Shown: in pieces, positions 7,886 to 15,727 of the stretch
Position numbering within the stretch: the first letter of the stretch is position 1
Layout of the letters: every line of letters begins with the position of its first letter
Position numbers and translations under genes: made by a program
Assembly (NCBI GenBank): GCA_031394335.1
Contig: JANMXS010000315.1
Coordinates: 1-25,869, forward strand
Direction: 5' to 3'
DNA length: 25,869 bases
DNA from: UKL13-2 sp031394335
GTDB lineage: Bacteria > Pseudomonadota > Gammaproteobacteria > Burkholderiales > Usitatibacteraceae
The notes under the pieces: generated by a model
Told to the model about the DNA's origin: nothing
Seen by the model: the letters and a program-made list of their open reading frames with translations, nothing else
Database searches by the model: none

Positions 7886-8932
7886 ATGCGTCCACTGACG
7901 TTCCGGATTTTGCGTGCGCTCTCTCACCAACATTTCGTGTCAGGTGCCAATCTGGCAAGTGCTTTCAACGTCTCGCGCAGTGCCATTTCCGATGCCTTGA
8001 TGGAGGCCACTGAGCAAGGCATCGAAATCTTCAAATTGACGCGTCGCGGCTATCGTTTGGCGGTTCCCCTTGACTTGCTGGACCTTGACGTGGTGCGCAG
8101 ACATCTGGGTGAGGCAACTCGACGTGTCGATATTGATATTGTCGAAACGATCGTTTCAACGAACAGCGAGTTGGCGCAACGCGCGGCTGAGGGTGCACCC
8201 AGCGGTACCTGCATCGCTGCAGAAATCCAGACGAGTGGACGTGGCAGGCGCGGCCGGAATTGGAAATCCGGTTTGGCCACCTCGCTCACGTTTTCAGTGC
8301 TGTGGCGGTTTGAACGAGGTGCTGCGCAGCTTGGCGGTCTCTCACTGGTGGTCGGACTTGCAATCGTGAGGGCGTTGCGCAATATGGATGTCAGCGCCGC
8401 CTGCGTAAAATGGCCAAATGATATCGTGCTCGATGGAAAAAAACTGGGCGGAGTGTTGATTGAAACCCAAGGCGATATGCTGGGTCCGACAGCAGTCGTG
8501 ATCGGCATTGGGTTGAACGTGCGTTTGCCAGAGGCACTGAGTGCAGGTATTGATCAAGCCGTTGCCGATGTTCAGTCGCAGTTGACGAACACGATCTCAA
8601 GGAGCGTGCTTCTGGCGGTGGTGCTGCGAGAGTTGGTGTTGATACTTGAGCAATTCAGCAGTACAGGACTTGCATTGTTTCGCGATGAGTGGATTGCATG
8701 CCACGCGCTTCACGACCGTGCCATTCGGGTGATGCGTGAACATGACGAAGCCTTTGATGCGGTCGTACGCGATGTGGCACCGGATGGTTCGCTTATTGTC
8801 GACAGAGGTGGCCAGCGCACGGTGCTGTCCTCGGCTGAAATTTCGGTACGCGATGTGTCAATGGATGCAGTAGCGACAAAGAAAAATGGCGGAATGAATT
8901 TGTCCCCACCAGAACAAAAGGTAAGGCCGTGA
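7886..8932 (+). CDS. birA: bifunctional biotin--protein ligase / biotin operon repressor BirA
   Basis: Activates biotin with ATP and attaches it to biotin-dependent carboxylases in the cytoplasm. The 348-aa form has an N-terminal winged helix (about 1-60; SGANLASAFNVSRSAISDAL), so it may also act as a DNA-binding repressor. The catalytic domain has SGRGRRGRNW (118-126), the biotinyl-AMP loop, and KWPNDIVLDGKKLGG (about 175-189). A small C-terminal domain follows. ATG 7886 is chosen because homology starts there. The frame is open back to 7838, which would overlap the HAD gene. Its stop overlaps the GTG start of coaX, a sign of translational coupling. The birA-coaX pair is common in betaproteobacteria. 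No bio operon is in the window. Confidence 0.95.
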   Translation: MRPLTFRILRALSHQHFVSGANLASAFNVSRSAISDALMEATEQGIEIFKLTRRGYRLAVPLDLLDLDVVRRHLGEATRRVDIDIVETIVSTNSELAQRAAEGAPSGTCIAAEIQTSGRGRRGRNWKSGLATSLTFSVLWRFERGAAQLGGLSLVVGLAIVRALRNMDVSAACVKWPNDIVLDGKKLGGVLIETQGDMLGPTAVVIGIGLNVRLPEALSAGIDQAVADVQSQLTNTISRSVLLAVVLRELVLILEQFSSTGLALFRDEWIACHALHDRAIRVMREHDEAFDAVVRDVAPDGSLIVDRGGQRTVLSSAEISVRDVSMDAVATKKNGGMNLSPPEQKVRP

Positions 8933-9711
8933 GCCATCTTCTCGCCATTGACGCGGGCAATACTCGACTCAAATGGGCGCTGCACGATGGTGGCGGCTGG
9001 GTCAAAAAGGGGGTCATTCCAGTCGCCGAAGTGGCCCGGCCCGAGCGACTGGGAGATGAGTGGACGAATCTCGGGATTACTCGTGCGGTTGTCTCCAATG
9101 TTGCCGGGAATGCCATCACTGTGGCGGTCGAACGTGCCTTGCAGCCGCTTGCGGTTGTGCCACAGTTCATCATTTCAAAGCATGAGCAATGTGGCGTGAT
9201 TAATCGGTATATCGTGCCTGAACAGCTGGGCAGCGATCGCTGGGCGGCGCTGATTGCGGCGCGTCACATGGCTTTGCCTGGTACAGATGTTTTGGTACCA
9301 CGGCTTGTCATCATGGCCGGCACCGCGCTGACGATCGATGCCTTGTCGGCGGAGGGCGAATTTTCCGGCGGCATCATTCTCCCTGGGCCAGCCTTGATGC
9401 GTGCAACTTTGAATCGCGGTACCGCACGGTTGCCTGCCGAACCTGGCGAATACGAAATGTTTCCTAAATCCACCCTGAGTGCAATCGCGACGGGAGCAGT
9501 GGAAGCTTGTATAGGTGCGATCATGCGCATGCGTACGCACCTTGCCGCGCGAGCCGGCAAGTCGCCAGTTTGTGTGATGAGCGGTGGCGCAGCCGAGCTC
9601 TTGATTCCGCATTTTCAGGCGCTTTCTTTACCGGTCAGCTTCAGCGAAAATCTGGTACTGGACGGGCTTCTGGCCATTTCGGCTGAAATGAATTCACGTA
9701 AAAACGGTTGA
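8929..9711 (+). CDS. coaX: type III pantothenate kinase
   Basis: A 260-aa enzyme that phosphorylates pantothenate in the first step of coenzyme A synthesis. It belongs to the ASKHA fold. Visible motifs are the N-terminal phosphate loop IDAGNTRLKWAL (residues 7-18), GSDRWAALIAARH, AGTALTID followed by GGIILPG, and a late MSGGAAELL. Length is normal. The start is GTG, overlapping the birA stop by 3 nt. The usual acidic or polar residue before AGTA is Met here (LVIMAGTALTID), a variation in a position that is not strictly conserved. Homologues in Bordetella were once called Baf. Co-transcribed with birA and the following SPOR gene. Confidence 0.94.
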   Translation: MSHLLAIDAGNTRLKWALHDGGGWVKKGVIPVAEVARPERLGDEWTNLGITRAVVSNVAGNAITVAVERALQPLAVVPQFIISKHEQCGVINRYIVPEQLGSDRWAALIAARHMALPGTDVLVPRLVIMAGTALTIDALSAEGEFSGGIILPGPALMRATLNRGTARLPAEPGEYEMFPKSTLSAIATGAVEACIGAIMRMRTHLAARAGKSPVCVMSGGAAELLIPHFQALSLPVSFSENLVLDGLLAISAEMNSRKNG

Positions 9712-9713
9712 CG

Positions 9714-10421
9714 ATGCTGCGTTTCTTTTTTTTCCTGCTGATGATTGTCTGCATCGCGTTTGCCGGAGTTATCTATTTAACCGAGTTCAGGCCTCAAGCC
9801 GAGGTGGTTCGCGAAGTCAATCCGGCTGCGCTAAAAATTGTCTCTGTTACCGAAGGCGCAAAGGCACAGCAGGAGGCGCTTGCCAAGAAGCGCGTTGTCG
9901 ACAGTTTGAGCGGTTCCGCCTGTATCGATTTTTCAATCAAGCCTGCCGATGCCGCGCGCGCGCAAGCCGCCTTTGCCGAAATGCAACTGGGATCACGGCT
10001 TAGCTCGCGCAACGTTGAGGAATTTACCCGGTTTGGTGTGGCGATCGCTGCGCAGGCAGACAAGCGTGCTGCAGATATGCTGCTCGCGAATCTGAAAAAA
10101 GCCGGCGTAAAAGATATTTCGGTGCTGCCGGACAAAACCATTTCGCTTGGCGTGTTCTCGAGCGAAGATGCCGCCAAGCGCTATTTGGCCGAGCTTGAAA
10201 GCAAGGCCGGTGCGTTGTTGAAAGGGGCCGCAATCACGCCGCGCAATCCGCAGAGCAGGGAAACCGTGTTTACGGTCAAGGAGCCGGACATCAACCTGAT
10301 TGCCCGTCTGACGGTAATGCAGCGTGATTTCGAGGCCAGTTCCCTGAAGGCCGTGACCTGTGCAATTACACCAAGTCCTGCTGCGTCCGCGACACCTGCG
10401 GCAACGGCCAAGGGCCTGTAG
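9714..10421 (+). CDS. SPOR domain-containing membrane protein
   Basis: A 235-aa protein with one N-terminal membrane segment (about residues 3-22: FFFFLLMIVCIAFAG) and an extracytoplasmic part. Residues about 95-165 look like a SPOR domain (FGVAIAAQADKRAADMLLANL, then ISLGVFSSEDAAKRYLAEL), which binds denuded peptidoglycan glycan strands, often at the septum. ATG 9714 is preferred. A TTG two codons earlier overlaps coaX. The gene starts 2 bp after the coaX stop, the usual position of a SPOR gene in this betaproteobacterial cluster. Its stop codon abuts that of the convergent dehydrogenase gene. The role in cell envelope or division is inferred from the domain. Confidence 0.82.
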   Translation: MLRFFFFLLMIVCIAFAGVIYLTEFRPQAEVVREVNPAALKIVSVTEGAKAQQEALAKKRVVDSLSGSACIDFSIKPADAARAQAAFAEMQLGSRLSSRNVEEFTRFGVAIAAQADKRAADMLLANLKKAGVKDISVLPDKTISLGVFSSEDAAKRYLAELESKAGALLKGAAITPRNPQSRETVFTVKEPDINLIARLTVMQRDFEASSLKAVTCAITPSPAASATPAATAKGL

Positions 10422-10427
10422 CTACAG
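10416..10427. other. palindrome made of two abutting convergent stop codons
   Basis: CTGTAGCTACAG is a perfect 12-bp palindrome. TAG (10419-10421) ends the SPOR gene and the next three bases (CTA, 10422-10424) are the stop of the opposing dehydrogenase gene. There is no intergenic DNA and no separate terminator between the two genes. Confidence 0.9.
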
Positions 10428-11831
10428 CACCTTGCCGGGGTTCATGATGCCTGCAGGGTCGAGTGCGCGTTTCAGGGCGCGCATCATGTCCAGTTCGATT
10501 TTTGTCTTGTGATGCGTGATTTCTTCACGCTTGAGCTGGCCGAGTCCATGTTCTGCACTGATTGATCCGCCCGCCTCATCCACGTGGTCGTAGACGAGTC
10601 GGCTGATGTGATCGGCGTTGGCCAGGCCTGCGTTCGGCAGACCGCAGTTATAGTGCAGATTGCCGTCGCCGACGTGGCCGAAGCAGACCAATGAAATGCC
10701 TGGAAATACCCTCATCAGCGCGGCATCACATTTTTCGATGAAATCCGGGATGCGGGAAATTGGCACCGAAATATCGTGTTTGACGTTTTTTCCCTCAAGT
10801 CGCTGCGCTTCGGAAATGTTTTCGCGCAGTTTCCATAACGCCCTGGACTGTGCAGCACTGGCAGCGACCGCCGCATCCGCGATTAACCCTTGTTCAAGAG
10901 CGCGTCCCAGCTCGGTCTCAAGCATGTCCTGCAACGATGCATCCCGCAAGGTGTCGTTCAGTTCGATCAGCACATGCCAAGTGTGATGTTCCGCAAAGGG
11001 TTCCGGCGTTCCGGGGAAATGTCGCAACACCAGATCAAGGCAGGCGCGCGATACCAACTCGAATGCGACCAGGCGATCACCGACGGCGCCGCGAAGCATG
11101 CCCAGCAGTTCGACCGAAGCCTGCGGTGTAGGCAGTGCGACGAACGCAGTTACCGATGACTGCGGTTGTGGAAAAAGCTTGAGTACGGCGGCGGTGATGA
11201 TGCCGAGCGTGCCTTCGGCACCGATAAAGCAGTGTTTCAGGTCATAACCCGTATTGTCCTTGCGCAGGCCTTTCAGTCCTTGCCAAATATCGCCCGCCGG
11301 CGTGACTACTTCGAGACCCAGTGCCAGGTCGCGCGTATTGCCATAACGCAGGACGGCAGTGCCGCCCGCGTTGGTAGAGAGATTGCCGCCGATCGTGCAG
11401 GACCCTTCAGCCGCCAGGGATAAGGGAAACAGGCGTCCGGCCGCAAAGGCGGCGTCCTGCAAAGCTTGCAGAACGACGCCCGCTTCAGCCGTAATGGTGT
11501 TGTTATCGATATCAATGTTGCGAATGCGGTTCATGCGATTCAGCGACAGCACCAGGGCATTTCCCTGCTGATCCGGAATGCCGCCACCGACCAGGCCTGT
11601 GTTGCCTCCCTGCGGAACAATCGGTGTATGCGTTTGCGCACAAAGCCTGACCACCGCTGCGACTTCGGCCGTATTGGCTGGTCGTACGACGGCAATGGCC
11701 TTTCCAGTGAAATTGCCACGCCAGTCACTGAGATAAGGCTGCATCCCGGCAGCGTCTGAAATACAGCCAGTAGTGCCGACGATCGCGGCAAACTGGCTGG
11801 CCAGGCTTGGGTTGCTGGTGGTGGCGCTCAC
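10422..11831 (-). CDS. FAD-binding oxidoreductase, GlcD / D-lactate dehydrogenase type
   Basis: A 469-aa flavoprotein with an N-terminal PCMH-type FAD domain (VRPANTAEVAAVVRLC, PIVPQGGNTGLVGGG, EGSCTIGGNLSTNAGGTAVLRYGN, CFIGAEGTLGIIT) and a C-terminal FAD-oxidase domain ending HVGDGNLHYN ... SAEHGLGQLKRE. The family oxidises D-2-hydroxy acids (glycolate, D-lactate, D-2-hydroxyglutarate) and passes electrons to a carrier. The substrate cannot be fixed from the sequence. No glcE or glcF neighbours are present, which argues for a single-subunit enzyme over the glycolate oxidase complex. GTG 11831 is chosen because AGAGG lies 7 nt upstream and because the longer frame would run through rfaE2. It follows rfaE2 by 10 bp on the same strand. 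Confidence 0.92.
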   Translation of the reverse strand: MSATTSNPSLASQFAAIVGTTGCISDAAGMQPYLSDWRGNFTGKAIAVVRPANTAEVAAVVRLCAQTHTPIVPQGGNTGLVGGGIPDQQGNALVLSLNRMNRIRNIDIDNNTITAEAGVVLQALQDAAFAAGRLFPLSLAAEGSCTIGGNLSTNAGGTAVLRYGNTRDLALGLEVVTPAGDIWQGLKGLRKDNTGYDLKHCFIGAEGTLGIITAAVLKLFPQPQSSVTAFVALPTPQASVELLGMLRGAVGDRLVAFELVSRACLDLVLRHFPGTPEPFAEHHTWHVLIELNDTLRDASLQDMLETELGRALEQGLIADAAVAASAAQSRALWKLRENISEAQRLEGKNVKHDISVPISRIPDFIEKCDAALMRVFPGISLVCFGHVGDGNLHYNCGLPNAGLANADHISRLVYDHVDEAGGSISAEHGLGQLKREEITHHKTKIELDMMRALKRALDPAGIMNPGKVL

Positions 11832-11841
11832 GCGAATGCCT

Positions 11842-12366
11842 CTACTTTTCGGGCTGATTCGGGGCTTGCTGTACTGATGCAGCAAGTCCTGCGGTACGAA
11901 TCTTGGCAAGTGTGGCGGTGGTGGAGCGCTCAAATTGAAAAGGGATCGCATGCACGCTGCCGCCCCATGCTTTTACCTCGGGACCGCCGACAATTTTTTC
12001 TATCGCCCAATCACCACCTTTGACAAGCGCGTCAGGACGTGCCGCGAGTATGCGTTCAATGGGGGTGTCTTCTTCAAACCAGGTCACCAGGCTTACACAT
12101 TCAAGCGCAGCGATCACCGCCATGCGATCCTCAAGCGTGTTGATGGGGCGGTCATCGCCTTTGCCAAGGCGCCTGACCGACGCGTCGGAATTCAGCGCCA
12201 CGATAAGGGACGAACCAAAGGCGCGCGCTTCGGCAAGATAGGTGACGTGGCCTCGATGGAGAACGTCGAATACGCCATTGGTGAATGCAAGTTTGCGCGG
12301 CAGGCCCGCAGCTCGGCTTGCCAGCTCACCGGGGGGGCAGATTTTTTTTTCGAAAGACGGACGCAT
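11842..12366 (-). CDS. rfaE2: D-glycero-beta-D-manno-heptose 1-phosphate adenylyltransferase
   Basis: A 174-aa nucleotidyltransferase that makes ADP-heptose for the lipopolysaccharide inner core. It has the cytidylyltransferase-fold motif FTNGVFDVLHRGHVTYLAEA with the HRGH signature, then NSDASVRRLGKG, RPINTLEDR and DALVKGGDW. It is the stand-alone counterpart of the C-terminal half of E. coli HldE. The kinase half (rfaE1) is not in this window. Sits between the diiron protein gene (49 bp upstream) and the FAD dehydrogenase on the minus strand. The SIS isomerase at 21268-21858 is probably an earlier step of the same pathway. Confidence 0.95.
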   Translation of the reverse strand: MRPSFEKKICPPGELASRAAGLPRKLAFTNGVFDVLHRGHVTYLAEARAFGSSLIVALNSDASVRRLGKGDDRPINTLEDRMAVIAALECVSLVTWFEEDTPIERILAARPDALVKGGDWAIEKIVGGPEVKAWGGSVHAIPFQFERSTTATLAKIRTAGLAASVQQAPNQPEK

Positions 12367-12415
12367 TACGTAATTTTACGCTATGCGCGCCGCCGTTTTT
12401 CGCAGACACCAGATG

Positions 12416-13309
12416 TCAGGCCGCCTGAACTTTCGGATTGCCACCTGCTGCCGACAACCGCGCAATGAGTTCCTTGCGAAAGCGGTTGAGATCCGTCGAC
12501 GTTTCGAACGAACGGTCGAACAAGCTCGACATCTGTTTCAGTATCCCGCTCACCACGCGGTTTTCCCAGACCTTGTCGAAGTTGATTTGTGTGTCCAGCC
12601 AGCGCTCGAGCCACTCGGGATCCGGCAATCTGGACTGCACCGTATCGTTGGGAAACAGACTGGCGTTGACGTGCAAATTAGTCGGGTGCAGCGGCTTTCC
12701 ACTTCGCCCTGAACTTGCCATCAGCACGCCGATCTTGGCGAATGCGAGTTGCGCCTCGGTACCGACCTTGTCGATCGCGCGCTTCATGTAGCGAAAGTAC
12801 GCGCCGGCGTGACGGGCTTCATCCTTTGAAATCGTGTCGTAAATTTTCTTGATCACCGGCTCGGTATGCCACTCGGAGGCACGACGATACCACTGGGTCA
12901 AGCGAATTTCACCGCAAAAATGCAGCATCAGGGTTTCGAGCGCAGGCGCCGGGTCGAACGGGAAACGAACGGCGTGAAGCTCTTCTTCCTTGGGTAACAT
13001 GTCCGGGCGAAAACGCTTCAGGTACTCCATCAGCACGAGAGAGTGTTTTTGCTCTTCGAAGAACCAGATCGACATGAATGCGGAAAAATCGCTGTCATCC
13101 TGATTGTCGCGCAAAAACATTTCGGTAGCAGGCAAGGCCGACCACTCGGTAATGGCGTTCATCTTGATCGTAACCGCCTGCTCATCGGTAAGCTTGGTGG
13201 GATCAAAAGAATCCCATGGAATATCGCTCGCCATGTTCCAGCGGGATTTTTCCAAATCGCGGAACAGGTCGGGATACAGCATCGGTAGCGAAGGGGAGCT
13301 TGAGTTCAT
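12416..13309 (-). CDS. ferritin-like diiron protein, acyl-ACP desaturase-like
   Basis: A 297-aa protein with a full set of diiron ligands in a four-helix bundle: a first helix Glu (E55 or E63 in TEWSALPATE), E86-x-x-H89 (FFEEQKHS), E134 (FCGEIRLTQW) and E164-x-x-H167 (SKDEARHAGAYF). The pattern E ... EExxH ... E ... DExRH is that of soluble acyl-ACP desaturases and relatives, which use O2 and two irons. No transmembrane segment or signal peptide is seen. The gene diverges from the lipid-modification cluster across about 230 bp, which suggests a link with fatty-acid desaturation or oxidation. The substrate is unknown, and a hydroxylase or a ferritin-like oxygenase with another substrate is possible. 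A GAGACAG sequence precedes the ATG. Confidence 0.8.
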   Translation of the reverse strand: MNSSSPSLPMLYPDLFRDLEKSRWNMASDIPWDSFDPTKLTDEQAVTIKMNAITEWSALPATEMFLRDNQDDSDFSAFMSIWFFEEQKHSLVLMEYLKRFRPDMLPKEEELHAVRFPFDPAPALETLMLHFCGEIRLTQWYRRASEWHTEPVIKKIYDTISKDEARHAGAYFRYMKRAIDKVGTEAQLAFAKIGVLMASSGRSGKPLHPTNLHVNASLFPNDTVQSRLPDPEWLERWLDTQINFDKVWENRVVSGILKQMSSLFDRSFETSTDLNRFRKELIARLSAAGGNPKVQAA

Positions 13310-13444
13310 GGCTGTCTCGGATCAGGGTGGTACTTCAGAGGACTTAAATGAAAATTGTGCACTAAAAACAACTTCCCTGCTGTGCGGTAGCGCATCCGGT
13401 TGGCAGAACAGCCCGTACAAACTTGCTGCAGGGCAATAATTGAC

Positions 13445-13458
13445 CACAATTTTTTGTG
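13445..13458. promoter_or_regulatory. inverted repeat in the divergent promoter region of the lipid cluster
   Basis: CACAA and TTGTG flank TTTT in the 229-bp gap between the diiron gene and the FAD oxidoreductase gene. A TTGACC hexamer (13440-13445) could be a -35 box, but no convincing -10 at 16-18 bp follows. I looked for the ChrR/sigma-E type promoter pattern (TGATCC ... TAAGA) and did not see it. Confidence 0.3.
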
Positions 13459-13538
13459 CTACACAGTGTTTTTACGGGCTTTGCGCCGATTTAGATGTGA
13501 CCAGCTGCGTCATGAAACCACAGAAAAACGACAGTACG

Positions 13539-14903
13539 ATGAAAATTGCGGTAATTGGGTCCGGAATCGCAGGGCTTTCATGCGCATGGCTGCTCGCCAA
13601 GCATGGGAGCGACACTTGGCAGGTTACGCTGTTTGAACAGAATGATTACCTGGGCGGGCATACCAATACCATCGACGTTACATTGGATGGCATCACCTAC
13701 CCGGTCGATACCGGATTCCTGGTGTTCAACGACTGGACCTATCCGAACCTGATCGCTCTTTTCAAGCACCTCGGGGTCGAGGATGCGGTCTCGGATATGT
13801 CCTTCAGCGTAAAACTGACTGATACTTCCGGTAACAGCAAAATCGAGTGGTCCGGGTCCAGCCTGGCGACGGTATTCGCGCAGCCCGGCAATCTCTTCAA
13901 GCCCCGTTTCTGGGGAATGTTGAGGGACATACTGCGTTTCAACCGTGAGGCCACGGCGCTTGCCGCCAACCGGGCGCAGATGCCGGGCACGGTGGGCCAA
14001 TATCTCGTTGCTAATGGTTACGGACGGACTTTCCGCGACTGGTACCTCGCGCCGATGGCTGCCTGCATCTGGTCGACACCGACCAAAAAAATAGACGACT
14101 TCCCGCTGGCAACATTCCTTACCTTTTGTCATAACCACGGACTTCTTTCCGTGAGCAATCGGCCGCAGTGGCGAACGGTCAAAGGCGGGGCGCGTACTTA
14201 TGCCAGAAAGCTGGCGGCGGAGTTGCCGGACATTCGCCTGAACGCAGGCGTCACGCGCGTAACCCGCAGCGAACATGGCGCGCTGGTGACTGCGGGTGGC
14301 CAAACAGAGGTGTTCGACCAAGTGGTGTTTGCCTGTCACACCGATCAGGCCCTGAAACTGCTTGGCGACGCGTCGGAAGCCGAGACCCGGGTTCTGGCGG
14401 CGATTCCGTATCAGCCGAACACGGCGATCGTGCATACCGATCAGCGTCTGCTGCCGGTACGCAAGCAGGCCTGGGCGGCCTGGAATTATCAGGCCCATTA
14501 CGTTGACACCGCGAACGGCGACGCGCACGGTGGCGGTGAGGATGACGGCGCCGTGTCGCTGTCCTACCTGATCAACCACCTGCAGCCCTTGCCGTTCACG
14601 ACGCCGGTCATCGTCACCATGAATCCGCTGTTTGCGCCTGATCCCGAAAAAGTGATCAAAACCATCGCCTATGATCACCCGGTGTTTCTCGCCGACAGCG
14701 TGGTTGCCAAGCGTGGGCTGCGCACTCTTCAGGGGGAACGTAATACCTGGTACGCAGGTGCATGGGCGCGCTACGGCTTTCATGAAGACGGTTTGATGTC
14801 GGGTATTGCCGTTGCCAAGGCATTGGGGGCAAGCGTTCCGTGGACTACTGCCGTGCCTGCTGCCAACGATCTGGCAACGCCGTATCCAGGAGTCGATAGC
14901 TGA
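13539..14903 (+). CDS. FAD-dependent amine-oxidase-like oxidoreductase (COG2907 type)
   Basis: A 454-aa flavoprotein. The N-terminal Rossmann motif is IAVIGSGIAGLSCAWLL, followed by LFEQNDYLGGHTNTID and the family's DTGFLVFNDWTYPNL. A second FAD-contacting stretch with GLMSGIAVAKALG is near the C-terminus. No signal peptide is seen. Relatives of this COG sit beside DUF1365 and a Cfa-like methyltransferase in many proteobacteria and are thought to act on phospholipid acyl chains (desaturation or oxidation). That role is by association. ATG 13539 is chosen because the Rossmann fold begins there. ATG 13512 in the same frame is possible and neither has a strong ribosome binding site. The stop overlaps the ATG of DUF1365. 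First gene of an eight-gene cluster. Confidence 0.9.
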   Translation: MKIAVIGSGIAGLSCAWLLAKHGSDTWQVTLFEQNDYLGGHTNTIDVTLDGITYPVDTGFLVFNDWTYPNLIALFKHLGVEDAVSDMSFSVKLTDTSGNSKIEWSGSSLATVFAQPGNLFKPRFWGMLRDILRFNREATALAANRAQMPGTVGQYLVANGYGRTFRDWYLAPMAACIWSTPTKKIDDFPLATFLTFCHNHGLLSVSNRPQWRTVKGGARTYARKLAAELPDIRLNAGVTRVTRSEHGALVTAGGQTEVFDQVVFACHTDQALKLLGDASEAETRVLAAIPYQPNTAIVHTDQRLLPVRKQAWAAWNYQAHYVDTANGDAHGGGEDDGAVSLSYLINHLQPLPFTTPVIVTMNPLFAPDPEKVIKTIAYDHPVFLADSVVAKRGLRTLQGERNTWYAGAWARYGFHEDGLMSGIAVAKALGASVPWTTAVPAANDLATPYPGVDS

Positions 14904-15688
14904 TGTCCTGGCTGAATAAAAATATCGTGGAGCTGTGCCACGGACGCGTGTTGCATAAGCGGCTGCGCCCGGTCGAGCATAGATTTTCGTATGGCGTGTT
15001 TTTCTTGCGTATTGTCGTGTCCCGATTCAATGAGTTGGGGAATCGGTGGCTGTCCAGAGATCGCTTCAACCTGTTGTCGCTCATGACCAGCGACTACGGC
15101 CCACGTGATGGCAGCAGTTTGCTCGCTTGGGCGCAGACGCTGCTCGAGCGTGAAGGCATTGCAAACGCCGATGGCGAGATCGTGCTGCAAACCTTTCCGC
15201 GCATCCTCGGGTACGTATTCAATCCGATCAGCGTCTGGTACTGCTTTGATCGCGCCGGCGCACTACGCGCGGCGATTTGCGAAGTCAGCAATACCTTCGG
15301 CGAACGCCATAACTATCTGGTGGCGCATGACGATCAGCGGCCAATTGAAGCCGGTGATTGGCTGACGGCGCGCAAAGTCTTTCACGTCTCGCCATTCTGC
15401 GATGTGCGCGGACACTATCGTTTTCGCTTTGAGCAGACCGGCGAGCGTGCGTTTGCGCAGATCGATTACTACGATGGTGCCGAGGACGCTGACAAGCTCC
15501 TGATCACCACCATTCACGGCGAGCCCCAGACGCTGACGGCGGCGGGTGCACTGGGAGCTTTCTTCCGCTACCCGCTGATGACGTTTGGCGTGGTTGCACG
15601 TATCCATTGGCATGCGTTGCAACTGTGGCTGAAGCGGGTCAAGTTTTATTCGAAGCCCGTGCCACCCGTTACCGAAACGACTCGTTAA
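14903..15688 (+). CDS. DUF1365 family protein
   Basis: A 261-aa protein with the family landmarks RVLHKRLRPVEHRFSYGVFF at the N-terminus, FNPISVWYCFDRAGALRAA, EVSNTFGERHNYLV and KVFHVSPFCDVRGHYRFRF. The biochemical activity was not established to my knowledge. It is nearly always next to the COG2907 oxidoreductase and a Cfa-type methyltransferase, as here, which suggests one pathway on membrane lipids. The start overlaps the upstream stop codon by one base (TGATG), so translation is probably coupled. A hydrophobic C-terminal stretch (about 215-245) could contact the membrane. Confidence 0.92.
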   Translation: MSWLNKNIVELCHGRVLHKRLRPVEHRFSYGVFFLRIVVSRFNELGNRWLSRDRFNLLSLMTSDYGPRDGSSLLAWAQTLLEREGIANADGEIVLQTFPRILGYVFNPISVWYCFDRAGALRAAICEVSNTFGERHNYLVAHDDQRPIEAGDWLTARKVFHVSPFCDVRGHYRFRFEQTGERAFAQIDYYDGAEDADKLLITTIHGEPQTLTAAGALGAFFRYPLMTFGVVARIHWHALQLWLKRVKFYSKPVPPVTETTR

Positions 15689-15722
15689 CCCATCCCCTTT
15701 CCCCTTAAACCAACCTTCCCCC
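15689..15722 (-). other. G-run cluster on the template strand before the Cfa-like gene
   Basis: The plus strand has C-runs of 3, 4, 4 and 5 at 15689-15691, 15694-15697, 15701-15704 and 15718-15722. The minus strand therefore carries four G-runs with loops of 13, 3 and 2 nt, a possible G-quadruplex with one long loop. The transcript leader here is pyrimidine-rich and lacks a normal Shine-Dalgarno sequence. Confidence 0.35.
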
Positions 15723-15727
15723 AGGCC

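Noticed and set aside
11842..11951. Longer 509-residue form of the FAD dehydrogenase
   Set aside because: The extra N-terminus is rfaE2 read in another frame. GTG 11831 has AGAGG at proper spacing.
13578..14783. A 401-codon open frame on the minus strand
   Set aside because: It is antisense to the FAD oxidoreductase, whose motifs and start/stop coupling are clear. The antisense protein is rich in Arg, His and Gln with no recognisable domain.
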